Shown: piece after piece, positions 1 through 10,543 of the stretch
Position numbering within the stretch: position 1 is the first letter of the stretch
Layout of the letters: the number at the start of each line of letters is the position of its first letter
NCBI GenBank assembly: GCA_943787175.1
Contig: CALSLK010000027.1
Location: 1 to 49,274 of the forward strand
Length of the DNA stretch: 49,274 nucleotides
Source: an uncultured Alphaproteobacteria bacterium
GTDB taxonomy: Bacteria > Pseudomonadota > Alphaproteobacteria > SP197
Direction of reading: 5' to 3'
The notes under the pieces: generated by a model
What the model saw: only the letters and a program-made list of their open reading frames with translations
Told to the model about the DNA's origin: nothing
Database searches by the model: none
Translations under genes and position numbers: made by a program

Positions 1-686
1 CGGCTGGCTACCAGATGTTCAGCGACCTTGCGCGCACGCGCCGCGTCCATGGCATCACGTTTGTTCATGCGCTCGGCAATCTCCATCAGCAGATGAAACG
101 GCAGTGCTGCCAGCAGGATTACCGCGAACATCCAGGTCACCGTTTCCGCGTCAAAGCGCTGTATCCGTTCAGAGGCCAGTCCGGCCATGACCACAAAGAC
201 TGCCAGAAGTCCGGCAAGCCACGCCAGATGTGGTGCGTTGAACCAGGGCATATGTTCACTCCCGGTCTGCTTCCACAGCAGGATTGACACCACGTCGAGA
301 ACGCTGAACCAGGCACCCGCAAGAAACAGATTCAGCGCCGCCGCCTCGACCCACAGATCAAGGCGACCAGCATACAGATAGGCGGGAAACGCAACAAGAT
401 TTGCCAGGGCAAAAACAAAAACCCCGTTGATCAACAGCATCCGTCGCGGCGCAGGTTTCAGGACAAAGGCCAGCACGTAAACAGCCAGAGGCCCAGCAGC
501 GATCCAGGCAAGTGCGATCACAGGAGACCACGACGAGACACCCCAGCCATAGGCGCTGCCAGACCCGCCTGAACCAGCCCCCAGAGCGTGTAGGTAGGCT
601 GTCATGATCAGGGTCGCGTTCAGAATCCCAACAAGAGTCAGAAACGCGCCAAGATATCCCGTGTTTCGTCGAATGCGCCCAAGCAT
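1..686 (-). CDS. Integral membrane protein of unknown family, 3' end cut by the window edge
   Basis: I do not recognise this protein. Reading the minus strand from an ATG at 686 gives an uninterrupted frame that runs off the left edge. About 228 residues are visible. They are strongly hydrophobic, with roughly six membrane segments separated by short basic or glycine-rich loops (an early GSGGSGSAYG loop, a basic PAPRR turn). The visible end is a charged amphipathic stretch (ERMNKRDAMDAARVRARK) that is likely cytoplasmic. An in-frame GTG at 719 would add eleven residues, mostly hydrophobic ones. The gene is transcribed divergently from htpG. Coding sense is inferred from the open frame and the clear transmembrane pattern. 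Confidence 0.6.
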   Translation of the reverse strand, partial: MLGRIRRNTGYLGAFLTLVGILNATLIMTAYLHALGAGSGGSGSAYGWGVSSWSPVIALAWIAAGPLAVYVLAFVLKPAPRRMLLINGVFVFALANLVAFPAYLYAGRLDLWVEAAALNLFLAGAWFSVLDVVSILLWKQTGSEHMPWFNAPHLAWLAGLLAVFVVMAGLASERIQRFDAETVTWMFAVILLAALPFHLLMEIAERMNKRDAMDAARARKVAEHLVAS

Positions 687-853
687 GGTCGAATCATGAA
701 GCGCGTAGAGCAGCAGCACAAGTGACGGTCGTCATTGCTGACATAATACGCCCTCCCCGCTCGCAAATGGCTCGGAATGCTTGACCTGCGGGTTCAATCA
801 CCTACATCACATTGCAGCACCAAACCTCTCTGAGCATACAAGGAAGATCAGCC

Positions 854-2768
<1,915 letters not shown>

Positions 2769-3017
2769 ACGCATCGATCGCCTGTTCAACGTCCTGAAGG
2801 CCTGAACAGACCTTCCTGAGCGTACACGGCCGGTCAATTTGGCTTGCAATTTTGTTCTATTTATGTTCTCTTTTGTCGCATCTGGACAGAGAGAACCTGG
2901 GGTGCATGGGGTTGAGTTGGGCTTTTCGGAAAAGCCCTCTCCCGCGCAATCAGGCAATCCTCTGCTCACAGCAGGACTAACGGCACGCTCGTCGCGCGAA
3001 CCTGCCAGTGATATGAG

Positions 3018-3878
3018 ATGAGCATGTCCCTTGACGTCAGACCCCTTGGTTCCACGCTAGGCGCTGTTATCAGCGGCCTTGATGCCCGCAGCCTGAGTGA
3101 ATCCGACGAAGCAGACCTCAAAGCTGCCTTCGCTGAGCACCGTGTTCTGGTGTTGCAGGGCCAATCGCTGGATGCCGATGAACAGGTCGCTTTCTCCGCG
3201 CGCTTCGGGCCACTCTATCGCATGCCTTACGTGAAGCCGCTCGACGATCACCCTGATGTCATCGCGGTGCTCAAGGAAGCTGACGAGGTCAATGTTTCAA
3301 CCTTTGGAAGCTGGTGGCATGCCGATTTCAGCTATCTCGAGGAACCGCCGGTCTATTCCATTCTCCAGTCCCTGGAACTCCCGCCCAAGGGTGGCGATAC
3401 TCTGTTTGCCGATATGTGCACGGCCTGGGAGGCACTCTCCGACGGCATGAAGCGCCTGCTCGAGCCCATGAAGGTCATGCATTCGGGCCACATCTACGGA
3501 ACCCGACTGTCGAGCGACGGCACCAGAGACCGCATGCGCGGCGTTCAGGTCAGCACCGGCCATGAGGAGGCCGATGTTGAGCGCGCGCATCCTCTGGTCC
3601 GCCTGCATCGCCCCAGCGGACGCAAGGCGCTGTTCTGCAGCCCGACCTACACCACACGCCTGGAAGGCATGACACCAGATGAGAGTCGGCCGATTCTGGA
3701 GATGCTTTACGACCACATGACCCGGCCCGAATTTACCATCCGCCAGCGCTGGCAGTCCGGCGACCTGCTCATGTGGGACAATCGCGCCGTCGTGCATCTC
3801 GCGGTCAACGATTACGACGGTTATCGCCGCCTGCTCCACCGAACCACCGTTGGTAGTGAACGCCCCGTAGGAGAGTAA
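3018..3878 (+). CDS. TauD/TfdA-family 2-oxoglutarate/Fe(II)-dependent dioxygenase
   Basis: A 286-residue protein of the TauD/TfdA family, which hydroxylates small substrates (taurine, aryloxyacetates and others) using Fe(II) and 2-oxoglutarate in the cytosol. The iron-binding HxD motif is in SWWHADFSY (about residues 96-104). The distal His and the oxoglutarate-binding Arg are in the C-terminal part (NRAVVHLAVNDY, then RLLHRTTV). The N-terminal GAVISGLD segment is also typical. Start at ATG 3018; a second in-frame ATG lies two codons later. It heads a plus-strand operon and is separated by only 12 bp from the nitronate monooxygenase gene. The substrate cannot be predicted; taurine specificity is not implied. 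Confidence 0.85.
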   Translation: MSMSLDVRPLGSTLGAVISGLDARSLSESDEADLKAAFAEHRVLVLQGQSLDADEQVAFSARFGPLYRMPYVKPLDDHPDVIAVLKEADEVNVSTFGSWWHADFSYLEEPPVYSILQSLELPPKGGDTLFADMCTAWEALSDGMKRLLEPMKVMHSGHIYGTRLSSDGTRDRMRGVQVSTGHEEADVERAHPLVRLHRPSGRKALFCSPTYTTRLEGMTPDESRPILEMLYDHMTRPEFTIRQRWQSGDLLMWDNRAVVHLAVNDYDGYRRLLHRTTVGSERPVGE

Positions 3879-3890
3879 GGAAGTAGACCC

Positions 3891-4958
3891 ATGAAATGGC
3901 CGCGCACCGACCTCTGTGACCTCTTTGGCATCGAACACCCCATTCTGCTGGCACCCATGTCAGGCGCCACGACACCCGCGCTTGTCGCTGCCGTGAGCAA
4001 TGCCGGCGGCCTGGGTGGCCACGGCTGCACGACTTTTTCAGGCGTCGCATTCCGCGAACAGGTCGCGGCGATACGATCGGCCAGCAACCGCCCGTTCCAT
4101 GTCAATTTCTTCGCCCATGTTGATCCGCCCAAAGACGGGCAAGCCGGCCCAGCCATGCGCGCCATGCTTCAGGACCTCTGGAACGAGAACGGTCTGGGCG
4201 TTCTGCCTGCCGCAGAGGCCTCCTGGCCCACCTTTGGCAACGAACTGCTCGAAGCCGTGCTGGAGACGCGCCCCGCCGTGGTTTCCTTCCATTTCGGCAT
4301 GCCCGAAGCCTCCGTTATCGCTGCAATCAAACAGGCCGGCTGCATCCTGCTTTGCTCTGCCACGACCGTGGCAGAAGCCGTTGCATTGGAAGCCGCTGGT
4401 GTTGATGCCGTGATTGCGCAGGGCGCGGAAGCCGGTGGCCATCGCGGCACGTTCCTGGGTGACGTCATGGGCGGCACCGTCGGCACCATGGTATTGGTGC
4501 CCCAGATCGCTTGGGCCGTGAACATTCCCGTCATTGCAGCAGGCGGCATTATGGATGGCCGTGGCATTGCCGCTGCCTTTGCCCTGGGTGCATCCGGTGT
4601 GCAATTGGGCACTGCCTTCCTCTCCTGCCCCGAAGCATCCGTGTCGGAAGACCAACGCGCAGCGCTTTTGGCAGCCTGCACTAGGGATACGCCGACTCTC
4701 GTCACCAAAGGCGTTTCTGGTCGTCCCGCCCGCGGGCTTTCCAATCGTTTGCTCACCAGTGTTGTGCAGCTTGAGGACCAGGCAGCGCCCTTCCCCATGC
4801 AGAATGCCCTGACACGCCAGCTCTCGGGCCTTGGTGATCCCGACCTTGCCGTGATGTGGGCCGGTGCAGGTGCTGGCGCATCACGCGCCATGCCCGCCTC
4901 AGAACTCATGGCAACACTTATTGATGAAACCCAGACCGCACTTGTCGGTTTGACTTAG
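3891..4958 (+). CDS. Nitronate monooxygenase (2-nitropropane dioxygenase family)
   Basis: FMN-dependent nitronate monooxygenase-family TIM-barrel enzyme, 355 residues. It starts with the typical region FGIEHPILLAPMSGATTPAL. The flavin-phosphate signature is seen as AQGAEAGGHRG (about residues 177-187) and the second glycine-rich segment as VIAAGGIMDGRGIAAAFALGASGVQLGTAFL. Family members oxidise alkyl nitronates such as propionate 3-nitronate to the aldehyde or ketone and nitrite; some relatives are enoyl-reductase-like, so the exact reaction is uncertain. A Shine-Dalgarno-like AAGGAAG lies just upstream of the ATG. It sits 12 bp after the TauD-like gene and 14 bp before the M20 hydrolase gene, so co-transcription is likely. 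Confidence 0.88.
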   Translation: MKWPRTDLCDLFGIEHPILLAPMSGATTPALVAAVSNAGGLGGHGCTTFSGVAFREQVAAIRSASNRPFHVNFFAHVDPPKDGQAGPAMRAMLQDLWNENGLGVLPAAEASWPTFGNELLEAVLETRPAVVSFHFGMPEASVIAAIKQAGCILLCSATTVAEAVALEAAGVDAVIAQGAEAGGHRGTFLGDVMGGTVGTMVLVPQIAWAVNIPVIAAGGIMDGRGIAAAFALGASGVQLGTAFLSCPEASVSEDQRAALLAACTRDTPTLVTKGVSGRPARGLSNRLLTSVVQLEDQAAPFPMQNALTRQLSGLGDPDLAVMWAGAGAGASRAMPASELMATLIDETQTALVGLT

Positions 4959-4972
4959 CCCAAGGAAGAACC

Positions 4973-6226
4973 ATGACCCAATCCCTGCGCAACGATCTGA
5001 TTGCAGCATTGGATGCCGAAGCCGACGAACAGGTCGCGTTCCTCTCACGCTTTGTTGCTGCCCCCAGCCCCAATCCGCCTGGCGACACACGCGAAGCCAC
5101 CAGCCACCTCATTGACGCCCTCAATGCCGAAGGCCTGGAACACGAGGTCTTTGCGCCCAACGAGGTCATGCCCAACATCGTGGCAAGTTTCGAAGGCGGC
5201 GCAGGTGATGGCCCGCATGTCGTGCTGAACGGGCACATCGACGTCTTTCCCGTCGAAGACCCGGAAGTCTGGTCAAAGGACCCCTGGAGCGGTGAAGTCT
5301 CGGAAGGTCGCATCTGGGGTCGTGGAGTCATCGACATGAAGTGCGGCACCGCATCCCTGCTCCACGTTTATCGCCACCTCCATCGTATCCGTGAACACCT
5401 GAAAGGCCGTGTCACGCTCACCTGTGTTTCCGATGAAGAAACGGTCGGGCCATGGGGCGCGCGATGGCTGGTCGCCAATGTGCCCGAAAAGGTTCTGGGC
5501 GACGTTCTACTGTCTGCCGAGGCAACCGGGAAACACGCGGTCTACTTTGCCGAACGCGGCGTCTTCTGGGCCACCATCACCCTGCGCACGCCAGGCGGTC
5601 ATGGCGCCTATGGGCATACAACCCCGTCTGCCACCCGGATTGCCGCCGCCATGATCCAGGATTTCGAGGAACTCGAGAAGATTGAAGGCGCACTCAGCGA
5701 CAACGTTGCTGCGATCCTGGAGCGTGCAGAAGCAAGCATCGACCTCAGTCATGGTGAGGGCACATCCGCCATGCTGAACAAGGTCACGGTCAATGTCGCC
5801 ATGGTGAATGCGGGCGTGAAGGCCAACATGATCCCGTCACGTTGCGACATCGTGCTCGACATCCGCCTGCCTATTTCCATGACCTATGCCGATGTTCTGC
5901 CGCACCTTGAAGCCATCGTCGCCCGCTACCCCCATGCCACCATGAAGATCGATGAGACCATCGACCCCAATTGGTGTGATCCGGATCATGCTCTGGTGCC
6001 GATCCTGCAGAAAAACGCGCAGGCACTCAGCGGCACCATGCCCGACCCCATCGTCTGCCTGGGCATGACCGATGCGCGTCTGTGGCGTTACGCCGGCATC
6101 CCGGCCTTCGTCTATGGCTCAACCACAGAAGGCACCGCTGGCCTGAACGAAAGTGTCGAAATCGACGACTATCTCCACGTCGTGAAGACCCACGCACTAT
6201 CGGTCTTCGATTACCTATCGGCTTGA
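4973..6226 (+). CDS. M20-family metallohydrolase (ArgE/DapE-like deacylase)
   Basis: A 417-residue di-zinc M20 peptidase/deacylase. Metal and catalytic motifs are visible: LNGHIDVFP (first His and Asp), GRGVIDMKCG (bridging Asp), CVSDEETVG (catalytic Glu-Glu), and a late GMTDARLWRYAGIPAFVYG with the C-terminal zinc-ligand region. The lid domain is present (about residues 190-300). Family members remove acyl groups from amino acids or hydrolyse small amides (acetylornithine, succinyl-diaminopimelate). Since it sits in an operon with two oxygenases and a nitronate monooxygenase, I infer a catabolic deacylase rather than a biosynthetic ArgE or DapE. RBS AAGGAAG precedes the ATG. Confidence 0.85.
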   Translation: MTQSLRNDLIAALDAEADEQVAFLSRFVAAPSPNPPGDTREATSHLIDALNAEGLEHEVFAPNEVMPNIVASFEGGAGDGPHVVLNGHIDVFPVEDPEVWSKDPWSGEVSEGRIWGRGVIDMKCGTASLLHVYRHLHRIREHLKGRVTLTCVSDEETVGPWGARWLVANVPEKVLGDVLLSAEATGKHAVYFAERGVFWATITLRTPGGHGAYGHTTPSATRIAAAMIQDFEELEKIEGALSDNVAAILERAEASIDLSHGEGTSAMLNKVTVNVAMVNAGVKANMIPSRCDIVLDIRLPISMTYADVLPHLEAIVARYPHATMKIDETIDPNWCDPDHALVPILQKNAQALSGTMPDPIVCLGMTDARLWRYAGIPAFVYGSTTEGTAGLNESVEIDDYLHVVKTHALSVFDYLSA

Positions 6227-6273
6227 AGCACCTCACGGTCGGTGTGATCGTGTCAGTGTAAAGGAGGCCCGCC

Positions 6274-7164
6274 ATGTCTGAACCGCGTATCGAGCACGTT
6301 GAAGCCACCGCAACGGCCGATGAGATTGCAGCGATCCTGGATCGCGATGGCTGCGTCATCATCGACCGGCTGCTGGACGACGCATTCTGTGACCGGATTC
6401 TCGATGATCTGCACCCTTGGATGAGCAAGGTCCCAGAAGGCGATGGGGAATGGCTCGGCTTCAAGACCAGACGCACCCATGGACTGGTCGCAAAGTCGCC
6501 GGCCGTGCGAGAGAACCTGTGCAATCCCCTGATCCTCGATGTTCTCGATCGCGTGATCGGGCCGTGGTGTGACAGCTTCCAGCTCAGTTCATCATCGATC
6601 ACGTCGATCGGGCCGGGTGAGAGCAATCAGGAAGTCCATCGCGACGCCCTGATGTTCCCGTTCACCCATCCAACCGAGCGGGTCGCTTACTGCACGACCT
6701 TCTGGGCTCTTTCCGAGTTCACCGCGGACAACGGCGCAACCCGCGTTGTGCCCGGCAGTCACCGCTGGGATGACGAGCGTGTTGCGCAGGAGCACGAGTT
6801 TACCCGCGCCGTCATGGACAAGGGTTCGGTGCTGCTCTTCACCTATGCCGTTCATCATGGCGGAGGCGCCAATGTCACGACAGACGAGTGGCGACATGCG
6901 CTGTTTGCTTCCTATGTCGTGGGTTGGCTGCGCCAGGAAGAAAACCAGTACCTGGTCAGTCCGCCCGAACTGGCGCGCCACTATCCCGAACAGCTTCAGA
7001 GACTGATCGGCTATCAGGTCCACCGGCCTTTCCTGGGCTGGTACGACCTGCAGGAGCCGCTCAAGCTGCTGGAAGGGTACGAGGAAATCACCGCGCCCAA
7101 TGTAGATCTCTATGCCGAGGGCGAGGACCGCGGTGTTCTCAGCAAGAAAGTTCGCCGCCTCTGA
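6274..7164 (+). CDS. Phytanoyl-CoA dioxygenase (PhyH) family protein
   Basis: A 296-residue non-haem Fe(II)/2-oxoglutarate oxygenase of the PhyH family. The N-terminal DGCVIIDRLLDD is typical of the family. The iron ligands are the HxD in EVHRDALMF (about residues 127-135) and the distal His in YAVHHGGGANVT. The stretch TADNGATRVVPGSHRW is the family hallmark preceding the C-terminal half of the barrel. A strong AAGGAGG Shine-Dalgarno occurs 7-14 bp before the ATG. It follows the M20 gene by 47 bp and closes the four-gene operon. PhyH proteins act on acyl-CoAs, ectoine, phosphonates and other small molecules, so the substrate stays open. Confidence 0.85.
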   Translation: MSEPRIEHVEATATADEIAAILDRDGCVIIDRLLDDAFCDRILDDLHPWMSKVPEGDGEWLGFKTRRTHGLVAKSPAVRENLCNPLILDVLDRVIGPWCDSFQLSSSSITSIGPGESNQEVHRDALMFPFTHPTERVAYCTTFWALSEFTADNGATRVVPGSHRWDDERVAQEHEFTRAVMDKGSVLLFTYAVHHGGGANVTTDEWRHALFASYVVGWLRQEENQYLVSPPELARHYPEQLQRLIGYQVHRPFLGWYDLQEPLKLLEGYEEITAPNVDLYAEGEDRGVLSKKVRRL

Positions 7165-7300
7165 ACGATTGACAAAATCCTGCCAAACCTGATCTCAGGC
7201 TTCGTGCTGCATCTCGCACCTGGCTCGGCTTACCTGAATCCGTCATCAGCTATCAGGATGGCGACGACCCGCCCTTTCTGGAAATCAGGTTGCCGCCGCC

Positions 7301-8047
7301 CTACCAGGTCGACGTCTCAACGTCATAGCTGATCTCGCGGGCGCCCAGGATCGGACCAAGGCCTTCGGGCTGCACGATGATGGCGCAGCCAAATTCATGC
7401 GCGCCATTGCCACCGGCAATCGCTTCCCAGGGCAACGTGATTTCCATGGCCTGGCCGTTCCACATGCCGATTGCGATCAGCTCTTCGACAATGTTGGCGT
7501 GCACCAAGGTGCGACCGGCATTTTCGCCAGAGGTAACGTCTGATTCTGCTTCCATGCCGTAACGCACAAACCAGATGGTCGCATCGCCATCAAAGTTTGC
7601 TTCAGGGATGGAAACCGTCAAGGCACGTTTGTCCGACCAGTGCAGTCCGATTTCGATCATCGGAGGACGCGAAGCGGCCTGGGCAATCGCTTCATCAACA
7701 CCGGATCGATCAGAGCCAACGACATGATCAGCGCCGCCCACCACGAGCTGAGGCGTGTAGATCATGGGAGAACCCATGGCCCGGGCATAGGCCCGTTGCC
7801 GATTGGTGAAATCGCGCGTCGCGAAACGATCCGTCCAGCCCAGGTAATCCCAGTAGTCGACATGGAATGCCAGGGCGATGACATTCTCACGCTCGCGCAG
7901 ATCAAACAGATACTGATCCGCACTTGGGCACGAGCTACAACCTTCCGAGGTGTAGAGCTCGACAACAACCGGCGAATCCGCCGCTGCCGGATTGGACAGG
8001 GCAAAGAAGCTCAGGGCTGCAGCGGTGAGGAACGCGAAAACCTTCAT
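7301..8047 (-). CDS. DUF1223 secreted thioredoxin-like protein
   Basis: A 248-residue exported protein of the DUF1223 family. ATG 8047 is chosen because it starts a clean signal peptide (MKVFAFLTAAALSFFALS, cleavage after NPAAA); thirteen upstream in-frame codons would add polar residues that spoil it. The N-terminal thioredoxin-like domain carries the redox motif CSSCPSAD in LYTSEGCSSCPSADQYL, followed by FHVDYWDYLGW, both family hallmarks. The C-terminal half is beta-rich. A periplasmic thiol-disulfide or metal-handling role is plausible, but the function is not established for the family. It is divergent from the histidine-phosphatase gene, sharing a 96-bp promoter region. Confidence 0.85.
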   Translation of the reverse strand: MKVFAFLTAAALSFFALSNPAAADSPVVVELYTSEGCSSCPSADQYLFDLRERENVIALAFHVDYWDYLGWTDRFATRDFTNRQRAYARAMGSPMIYTPQLVVGGADHVVGSDRSGVDEAIAQAASRPPMIEIGLHWSDKRALTVSIPEANFDGDATIWFVRYGMEAESDVTSGENAGRTLVHANIVEELIAIGMWNGQAMEITLPWEAIAGGNGAHEFGCAIIVQPEGLGPILGAREISYDVETSTW

Positions 8048-8686
8048 GACAGAGAGAATATTGGTTGTTTGATGCCTCACCGGCAAGTCACGTTCGGGTT
8101 ACGGTGCCGTTCGTTAATCTCAGCAAATCAAAGAGTCCGCTTCATGTTGTTTGTTCTCCGCCATGGCGAAACCGAATGGAACCGTCTGGGCCGCTTTCAG
8201 GGCCAGCAGAACTCCCCTCTGACAGAACGTGGCCAAAGGCAGGCTGCTGCCATGGGCCGCCTGCTTTGTGACCTCCTTGTCGACCCCGCATCAACACCGA
8301 TCTGGTGCAGTCCGTTGGGCCGTGCACAGCAGAGCTGTCACCAGGTTTGCTCTGCGCTGGGCATCAATCAGGACATGGTCAGCGAGAGCGAGGCCTTGAA
8401 GGAGGTCAACTTCGGTGATTGGGAAGGCCTTAGTGCGACGCAGGTCGCGCTGCAGGATCGTGCTGCCTATGATCACCGCAATCGCGACAAGTTCCATAAT
8501 CCTGCGCCGGGCGGAGAATGTTACCGGGATGTCTTTGGCCGTGTTTCAGCATGGCTGGAGACAATTGACCGCGAACGTCAGACGGTCGTGATTGCGCATG
8601 GCAGCCTGAACCGGATGCTTGTGGCTGCAGCGACCGGGATCGCACCGCAGCGATGCCTTGAGGAGGTCTGAATAGCCCCTAGTTTT

Positions 8687-9562
8687 CTAGACGCCTTCGG
8701 TTATCGTTTTCTGCTGCCGTTCGAACTCAACGGGCGACAGCATCCCGTTCTTCGTATGCTTTCGTTGGGGATTGTAGAACATCTCAATGTAGTCGAACAC
8801 ATCCTGCCTGGCATCGGCTCGGGTTTTATAGGTCCTGCGCCTTATCCGTTCACGTTTGAGCAGATTGAAGAAGCTCTCCGCGACAGCGTTGTCGTGACAG
8901 TTGCCGCGCCGGCTCATCGAATGCTCCAGATTGTGCGCCCTGAGGAATGACGCCCAGTCCCGGCTGGTGAACTGGGAACCCTGGTCCGAGTGGATCAGCA
9001 CCCTGTTCTTCGGCTTTCTGCGCCACACCGCCATCAACAGCGCCTGCAGGACAACGTCCGTCGTCTGGCGGCTCTGGATGGACCAGCCAACGACACGACG
9101 GGAGTAGAGGTCGATCACGACAGCCAGATAGGCAAAGCCTTCAAGGGTCCTGATGTAGGTGATGTCCGTCACCCAGACCTTGTCCGGGTCCTCCACGTCG
9201 AACTGCCGGTCCAGCGTGTTATCGACGACCACGGACGGCTTGCCGCCATAAACGCCAGGCCGGCGCCTGTAGCTGATCTGGGCCTTGATGTCCGCCTGCC
9301 TCGCAAGGCGGGCGACACGGTTCGGGCAGCACGTCTCACCCTGATCCAGCAGGTCATCATGTAGCTTGCGATATCCATACACCTTGCCGCTCTCCTTCCA
9401 GGCCTTCCGGATCAGCTCGGTCTGGCGCGCGTCTTCCCGGGCCCGCTTGCTCAGCGGGTTCCTGAGCCAGGCGTAGAAGCCGCTGGGGTGGATGCGCAGA
9501 CAGCGACACATCGCACGCACCGGAAACACCGGGCGATGCTCGGCAACGAACGCGTATCTCAC
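8687..9562 (-). CDS. IS3-family transposase OrfB (DDE integrase domain), element 1
   Basis: A 291-residue rve-type integrase. The N-terminal HTH_21 region (VYGYRKLHDDLL) precedes the DDE catalytic domain: first Asp in VWVTDITYI, second Asp in LIHSDQGSQFTS, and Glu in NAVAESFFNLLK. The end is typical (YNPQRKHTKNGMLSPVEFE). The frame begins with a GTG at 9562. It also stays open upstream through the A7G slippery site, so the natural product is most likely an OrfAB fusion made by -1 frameshifting. The frame shows no internal damage. Confidence 0.92.
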   Translation of the reverse strand: MRYAFVAEHRPVFPVRAMCRCLRIHPSGFYAWLRNPLSKRAREDARQTELIRKAWKESGKVYGYRKLHDDLLDQGETCCPNRVARLARQADIKAQISYRRRPGVYGGKPSVVVDNTLDRQFDVEDPDKVWVTDITYIRTLEGFAYLAVVIDLYSRRVVGWSIQSRQTTDVVLQALLMAVWRRKPKNRVLIHSDQGSQFTSRDWASFLRAHNLEHSMSRRGNCHDNAVAESFFNLLKRERIRRRTYKTRADARQDVFDYIEMFYNPQRKHTKNGMLSPVEFERQQKTITEGV

Positions 9563-9828
9563 TTTGCATCCCTGGCGAAATACGCGGTGGCTTTTTTTAG
9601 GATGTCGCGTTCCTCGGTCACCCTCGTCAGCTCGCGCTTCAACCGACGGATCTCGGCATCCCTGTCGTCACCGCCGGACGGCGCCGAGAACTTCTTCTTC
9701 CACGCGTAGAGCGAATGCGGGCTTACGCCCAGGCGCTGCGAAACCTCCGAAACCGGATAACCCCGCTCGGTGATTTGCGCTACCGCGTCGCGTTTGAAAT
9801 CGTCGCTGAAATTACTTTTGCTCATCAT
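9559..9828 (-). CDS. IS3-family transposase OrfA (helix-turn-helix protein), element 1
   Basis: An 89-residue DNA-binding protein. The N-terminal FSDDFKRDAVAQ leads into a helix-turn-helix (YPVSEVSQRLGVSPHSLYAWKKK), followed by a leucine-zipper-like helix (IRRLKRELTRVTEERDILKKA) used for multimerisation. It ends RDAK just after the slippery site at 9591-9598. A second ATG one codon in (9825) is an alternative start. Its C-terminal frame overlaps orfB by 4 bp. A -1 frameshift would produce the OrfAB transposase. Confidence 0.9.
   Translation of the reverse strand: MMSKSNFSDDFKRDAVAQITERGYPVSEVSQRLGVSPHSLYAWKKKFSAPSGGDDRDAEIRRLKRELTRVTEERDILKKATAYFARDAK
9591..9598 (-). other. Programmed -1 frameshift site of IS3 element 1 (A7G)
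   Basis: On the coding strand this is AAAAAAAG. In the OrfA frame it reads CTA AAA AAA GCC (Leu-Lys-Lys-Ala). Slipping back one base gives AAA AAA AGC in the OrfB frame, which remains open into the integrase domain. The A AAA AAG type heptamer is the standard frameshift signal of IS3-family elements. Frameshifting itself is inferred. Confidence 0.75.
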
Positions 9829-9990
9829 GGCCTCCTTGCCTCAAATTTAGGGAAGAAGGTGTCTACGAATCTCGGGGCTATTCAGTCCCGTTACCTCAGG
9901 ACGCGTTCCTTTCGGTGACTGAAGGTGACTGGGAGGTTTTGGCGACCGATTTTGTGGACGTGAACGCGTAGCTTCGATCCAGCTTGCTTT

Positions 9991-10008
9991 ATACTAAATT
10001 TTTAGTAT
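9991..10008. promoter_or_regulatory. Perfect palindrome, likely PadR autoregulatory operator
   Basis: ATACTAAA and TTTAGTAT form a perfect 8-bp inverted repeat around a 2-bp centre, 10 bp before the PadR start codon. PadR regulators bind AT-rich dyads in their own promoters, and this is by far the most AT-rich spot locally. The position, overlapping the probable -10 region, suggests autorepression of the PadR/Nudix-like pair. Confidence 0.7.
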
Positions 10009-10018
10009 TTTTGATTTC

Positions 10019-10543
10019 ATGACAACACGCCTTCTCATCCTGTGGCTATTGGCTGAACAGCCTCAGCACGGCTATCGGCTCAAAGCGATCTTGACCGATT
10101 CCGGCTTTGCGCCCTGGTTCGCCCTGGAAGACGCTTCGATCTACGCCATGCTTCGCAGCCTCACCAAACAGGGCCTGGCACGCATCACTGGAGAGGAACA
10201 GACCAAAGGCAGGCCTGCGCGCACTCTCTACAAGATCACACCCGAAGGCCGCCGCGCCCTGAAAGAAGGGCTGACTGAAGCATTTACCATCGTACATCCA
10301 CGCCCCGAACCCATTCACGCTGCGCTTGCAGCGACCGACGAATTCGAGCCCGCACAGCTACGTGACGCTCTTGCTTCGCGCCAGATCATCGTCAACGAGC
10401 GTCTTGCGAAAGTCAGAACACAGGCACCTGCCTCGCCATCCCAAAGCCTGGTGCGCCGGGAAATCGCCCTGCTCGAAGCCGAATCTTCATGGCTGAACAC
10501 CGAACTCAACAACCACGATCAACAATGGGGAGCTCCAACATGA
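10019..10543 (+). CDS. PadR-family transcriptional regulator
   Basis: A 174-residue regulator. The N-terminal winged helix is of PadR type (LILWLLAEQPQHGYRLK, then the recognition-helix region DASIYAMLRSLTKQGLA and the wing GRPARTLYKITPEGRRAL). A C-terminal helical region of about 80 residues probably forms the dimerisation and effector domain (PadR_C-like). A perfect palindrome lies immediately upstream. The stop codon overlaps the start of the Nudix-like gene (ATGA), indicating translational coupling. The ligand is unknown. The promoter lies directly downstream of the phosphatase-gene remnant left by the IS element. Confidence 0.88.
   Translation: MTTRLLILWLLAEQPQHGYRLKAILTDSGFAPWFALEDASIYAMLRSLTKQGLARITGEEQTKGRPARTLYKITPEGRRALKEGLTEAFTIVHPRPEPIHAALAATDEFEPAQLRDALASRQIIVNERLAKVRTQAPASPSQSLVRREIALLEAESSWLNTELNNHDQQWGAPT

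Larger units (their letters stand above)
8669..9884 (-). mobile_element. IS3-family insertion sequence (1216 bp), element 1
   Basis: Both ends are defined by imperfect inverted repeats. The left end begins TGAATAGCCCCTAG and the right end, read on the other strand, begins TGAATAGCCCCGAG. Similarity continues to about 30 bp (TAGACGCCTTC versus TAGACACCTTC). The element is flanked by a 3-bp direct duplication GTC (8666-8668 and 9885-9887). It carries orfA and orfB in overlapping frames with an A7G slippery site between them, as in the IS3 family. It disrupts a histidine-phosphatase gene. Transposase genes look intact, so the element may still be active. Confidence 0.93.
8144..9971 (+). pseudogene. 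Histidine phosphatase (phosphoglycerate mutase-like), split by an IS3-family insertion
   Basis: The first part (8144-8668) encodes the histidine-phosphatase fold: the phospho-His motif LRHGETEWN at the N-terminus, LTERGQRQA, the proton-donor Glu region SESEALKEVNFGDWEG, and the second catalytic His in VVIAHGSLNRML. After ...RCLEEV the frame hits a TGA made by the insertion-sequence end at 8669. Removing 8669-9884 and one copy of the duplicated GTC restores the frame: from 9885 it reads VPLPQDAFLSVTEGDWEVL and ends at TAG 9969-9971. The intact product would be about 204 residues, normal for the family. The catalytic core is complete upstream of the insertion, so a truncated 175-residue protein may still be made. 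Confidence 0.88.
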
